DNA from: Sporofaciens musculi
GTDB lineage: Bacteria; Bacillota; Clostridia; Lachnospirales; Lachnospiraceae
DNA: 64,000 bases
Reading direction: 5' to 3'
Assembly: GCF_009830285.1 (NCBI RefSeq)
Contig: NZ_WUQX01000001.1
Coordinates: forward strand, 3,410,501-3,474,500
The position numbers and the translations under genes are program-made. The notes under the pieces were generated by a model, which saw only the letters and a list, made by a program, of their open reading frames with translations, was not told where the DNA came from and searched no databases. Numbering within the stretch: position 1 is the first letter of the stretch; each line of letters starts with the position of its first letter. Below, one piece after another: positions 61,730 to 64,000 of the stretch.

Positions 61730-63588
61730 GTCAGTCGGTCATTTTTTGCGGACAGTTCAATACATACCTGTCTGTCCCTTGCCCTGCTCCTACGTTTGCT
61801 CTCGTTTGACTTCTCCCTCTGTATCCTCTTGGCACAAGCAGGACAATACTTCGATATGCCAGAGCCAGGGACATATTCAACGCTGCACACCGTACAGTGT
61901 TTAGCGGGCAACGCTGTCCACCGCTTCGTGGGTGTGATATGTAATTCACCGACAAAGCCGATGAATTTATAGTAAATCTTGATTTCCTGCTTTACTGTTC
62001 CGTCTGCTGACTTCTCACGCTCCGAAACAAGTATCTTGTCTATCAATGCATTTACAACCGTTGCGTCCAGTTCCTTTAAACCTTGATAGTTGCGGATAAG
62101 GGAGAGGAAGTCACGGATTCCCTGCGATTTCTCGTAGCTTTCATTGAGCGTTTCCGTTACTTCCCTCAACCGTGCTTCTATTTCAAGCTGTTCTTTCTGG
62201 TATTTCCCCGACATCATCTCGAAATTCCGCTCGGTGATACGCTCCATGACCTTATCCTCATAGAGAGAGGAAAACAGCCTGTCAAGCTCCGCAAGGCGTT
62301 TGTTCAGCTTCTTCCGTTCTTTCTCCATTGCCTTTGCCTTGCTCTGGTCTGTTTCCGTGAGCCGTTTCTCAATCGCCCTTACCGCCCGTTCATCATTCAC
62401 CGCCATATCCGCAAAACGGTTAATATCGGCAAGGACGGCGTTGAATAAGTCCCTCGCTTCAATGGCGTGTGCGGTACACATGACGTTGCCATACCTGCCA
62501 TAATTATTACAGGTGTATTGTACGCAGTCGATAATGTCGGGGCGTTTCCTCCTGTTTGCGCTCATCGCCCGCAGAGCATAGCCGCAGTCCGCACACTTGA
62601 TAACACCTGAAAAAATATTCTCAAAGTCACCCTTATTCTTTTCCCGTCTGCGGCTCGTCATAAGCTGTTGGACAGTATCAAATTCTTCTTGTGTGACTAT
62701 GCCCTCATGGGTGTCGGGTATCACTTCCCATTCTTCTGGCAGCTTGGACGGTCTTTTCTTGCTTTTCATATTGGCAGCAATCCGCTTGTAGCCTGCAAGG
62801 TTTCCTGCATAGATAGGGCTTCTTAAAATATTCCTCAAGCTGTTCTCACTCCAGATATAACGGTTTTCTTCGTTGTCCTCAAAGTATCTCTCATAGCCTG
62901 TTGCTCCCTGCTCCGCCGCATAAGCGGCAGGGCGTAAAACGTGCTGGCTGTTGATGTGCTTGCGTATTTTTCCAAGTCCATTTCCCGCTAATGCAAGGTC
63001 AAATATCTCCCTTACAACGTGCGCCACCTTATCGTCAATCAGCAGATGGTTGTGGTCGGCAGGGTCTTTGATATATCCATAGGGTGCATACGTCCCCATA
63101 AATTTCCCCTGCTGGAATCTCGCTCGGTACGCCGATTTTATCTTGACCGACACATCGGCAGAGTACATTTCGTTTAGGATATTGCGGAATGGGGTGATGT
63201 CCATCGCCGATTTATTCAAGGTATCCACGCCGTCATTGACCGCTATATACCTCACATTATGCTCTGGGAAAAAGACTTCCAAATATAATCCGCAGTCAAG
63301 GTAGTTCCTCCCTAAACGTGATAAATCTTTCGTAATCACGCAGTTTATCCGTCCGTTTTCAATGTCCTTAATCATGTTCTGGAAGCTCGGTCTTTGGAAA
63401 TTCGTACCAGAGTAACCGTCGTCCACATACGTTTTTGCCAAATGCCAGCCCTGCTTTTTCACATAATCCGTGAGGATGGATTTCTGCGTGGCAATGCTCG
63501 CACTCTCGTTTTCCGTGCCATCGTCCTTTGACAAGCGGCAGTAAATGCCGACTTCATAAATCTGATTCCCCGTTCTTATCCCTGCCAT
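61657..63588 (-). CDS. Large serine recombinase of the nested element
   Basis: This 643-residue frame starts at ATG 63588. Ser20 in EVGIYCRLSKDDG, arginine motif KDLSRLGRNYLDC, recombinase domain, zinc ribbon (CADCGYALRAMS) and coiled coil are all present. A Cys-rich C-terminal segment follows (CTVCSVEYVPGSGISKYCPACA). The last 25 or so codons (from TWSKGLVVW) are read out of frame through the helicase gene, so the native C-terminus was extended by the insertion. It reads outward at the left end of its element. It is similar in plan to the recombinase at 22682. Confidence 0.92.
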   Translation of the reverse strand: MAGIRTGNQIYEVGIYCRLSKDDGTENESASIATQKSILTDYVKKQGWHLAKTYVDDGYSGTNFQRPSFQNMIKDIENGRINCVITKDLSRLGRNYLDCGLYLEVFFPEHNVRYIAVNDGVDTLNKSAMDITPFRNILNEMYSADVSVKIKSAYRARFQQGKFMGTYAPYGYIKDPADHNHLLIDDKVAHVVREIFDLALAGNGLGKIRKHINSQHVLRPAAYAAEQGATGYERYFEDNEENRYIWSENSLRNILRSPIYAGNLAGYKRIAANMKSKKRPSKLPEEWEVIPDTHEGIVTQEEFDTVQQLMTSRRREKNKGDFENIFSGVIKCADCGYALRAMSANRRKRPDIIDCVQYTCNNYGRYGNVMCTAHAIEARDLFNAVLADINRFADMAVNDERAVRAIEKRLTETDQSKAKAMEKERKKLNKRLAELDRLFSSLYEDKVMERITERNFEMMSGKYQKEQLEIEARLREVTETLNESYEKSQGIRDFLSLIRNYQGLKELDATVVNALIDKILVSEREKSADGTVKQEIKIYYKFIGFVGELHITPTKRWTALPAKHCTVCSVEYVPGSGISKYCPACAKRIQREKSNESKRRSRARDRQVCIELSAKNDRLTWSKGLVVWNVRAICSQRLKFTAM

Positions 63589-63642
63589 ACTGTTAAACCT
63601 CCGTCCTTGCTCTACTTAATTTCATGTTCCATTGCGTACATT

Positions 63643-63834
63643 CTAAGCGGATATATCCTCATTGTCGAAGGTGTCATCTTTGGCAATCCCCCTCCGTATA
63701 TCTTCGGAGATAATCGGGATAAACGCTTCGGCAACGGTCTGTGTGCCGACATATTCCCGACTGATAATTACCTGCACTTGTGCTTTTGGCATGATACGCT
63801 TTCTCTTTTTGTTCGTTGTCTTATCCTCGCCCAT
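63643..63834 (-). CDS. Small basic protein upstream of recombinase
   Basis: This encodes 63 residues starting at ATG 63834 after GGAAAGGAAGATTTGAAT; a longer frame lacks a ribosome site. It reads MGEDKTTNKKRKRIMPKAQV, then VGTQTVAEAFIPIISEDIRR. The pattern is typical of small genes preceding serine recombinases in mobilizable elements. The function is unknown; an accessory role in recombination is possible. Confidence 0.6.
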   Translation of the reverse strand: MGEDKTTNKKRKRIMPKAQVQVIISREYVGTQTVAEAFIPIISEDIRRGIAKDDTFDNEDISA

Positions 63835-63904
63835 ATTCAAATCTTCCTTTCCAGACAGGGCAGGGGAGCGTCTGAAAACGTCCCCTCCTGCCAATCAGAC
63901 ACAA

Positions 63905-64000
63905 TCAATCCCCGCTGTTCAATTCTTCCTGCAATGCTTTAAGGAGAGCCGCCGCTTCATCGGCAGTCAACGTGATTCCCTTTCCGCACTTCTCATGGTT
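63905..64000 (-). CDS. Small protein, C-terminal 31 codons (5' end off window)
   Basis: The frame HEKCGKGITLTADEAAALLK, then ALQEELNSGD stop, enters from the right edge. It is a helical acidic tail on the same strand as, and just upstream of, the small basic protein. It is too short to classify. Confidence 0.5.
   Translation of the reverse strand, partial: NHEKCGKGITLTADEAAALLKALQEELNSGD

Larger units (their letters stand above)
31500..64000. mobile_element. Tn1549/CTn-like integrative conjugative element (left end approximate, right end off window)
   Basis: The left end lies between 31470 and 31585, beside the outward-reading serine recombinase. Cargo and a complete Gram-positive type IV transfer module follow on the minus strand. 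The gene order (helicase, TOPRIM, MobC, relaxase, PcfB, VirD4, Maff2, VirB6, PrgI, VirB4, wall hydrolase) matches the Tn1549 family. Insertions at 57688, 59510 and about 61735 interrupt it. Confidence 0.75.
61735..64000. mobile_element. Serine-recombinase element nested in the ICE helicase gene (right end off window)
   Basis: The left boundary is at about 61725-61745, where helicase coding sequence gives way to the recombinase gene. The visible part contains the recombinase and two small genes upstream of it. The right end and any cargo lie outside the window. Confidence 0.7.

Noticed and set aside
1-64000. tRNA, rRNA or a tRNA-based attachment site
   Set aside because: No cloverleaf or rRNA-like segment was recognised by eye; the one fully resolved attachment site is inside a protein gene.

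Overview
The window looks like a low-to-mid GC Clostridia genome, most likely a gut Lachnospiraceae-type Firmicute. The grounds are AGGAGG-type ribosome binding sites at nearly every gene, Tn1549/Tn4451-style mobile modules, large serine recombinases and BceAB/MacB-like peptide-defence cassettes. No rRNA, tRNA or CRISPR array was seen. The species cannot be named from the sequence alone.

Layout. (1) 1-8.1 kb is chromosomal: a partial amino-acid adenylating enzyme (DltA-like), a lipoprotein, an AraC-GyrI regulator, a coiled-coil orphan protein, a small exported protein and a P-type cation ATPase. Four of these transcription units share one promoter design: about four TTWAGRA boxes roughly 11 bp apart, in three cases placed just upstream of a GATAAT-like -10. 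This suggests one OmpR-type two-component regulon of the cell envelope whose regulator is not in the window. An IS256 copy sits between the two arms of the terminator shared by the convergent units. (2) 8.2-11.2 kb is an IS21 element with intact 30-bp ends, a damaged istA and an intact istB. (3) 11.3-12.1 kb is debris of a tyrosine integrase and an SMI1/KNR4 gene. (4) 12,409-24,412 is a 12-kb integrative mobilizable element that splits an acyltransferase gene. Both halves of the host gene, both junctions and imperfect terminal inverted repeats can be read. It carries tnpV, a MarR-like regulator, an FtsX permease/ATPase/response regulator/kinase cassette, a Cys-rich KTR protein, a sigma-like protein, a candidate oriT, MobC, relaxase, TnpW-like protein and a large serine recombinase. 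(5) 24.4-31.5 kb is chromosomal but decayed: broken proline racemase and sugar O-acetyltransferase, cyclophilin-like proteins, a DUF3737 beta-helix protein, and a secreted choloylglycine-hydrolase-family enzyme divergent from a LysR regulator.

(6) From about 31.5 kb to beyond the right edge lies a Tn1549/CTn-like integrative conjugative element (ICE). Its left end carries a large serine recombinase, SHOCT protein, MazF-family toxin and sigma-like protein. Next comes a second ABC-transporter plus two-component cassette. A minus-strand transfer operon follows: wall hydrolase, sortase B, VirB4, PrgI, VirB6-like, Maff2, VirD4, ArdC-like, PcfB, relaxase, MobC, DUF3789, TOPRIM protein and helicase. 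Three later insertions interrupt it: an IS3-family element that landed inside a terminator loop, a self-contained AT-rich HEPN-type gene (possible phage defence), and another serine-recombinase element that truncates the helicase gene at about 61.73 kb and runs off the window.

The genes share a theme: three independent, locally regulated envelope or peptide-defence modules (one chromosomal, one in the mobilizable element, one in the ICE), plus a candidate abortive-infection gene, in a region rebuilt by at least six mobile elements.
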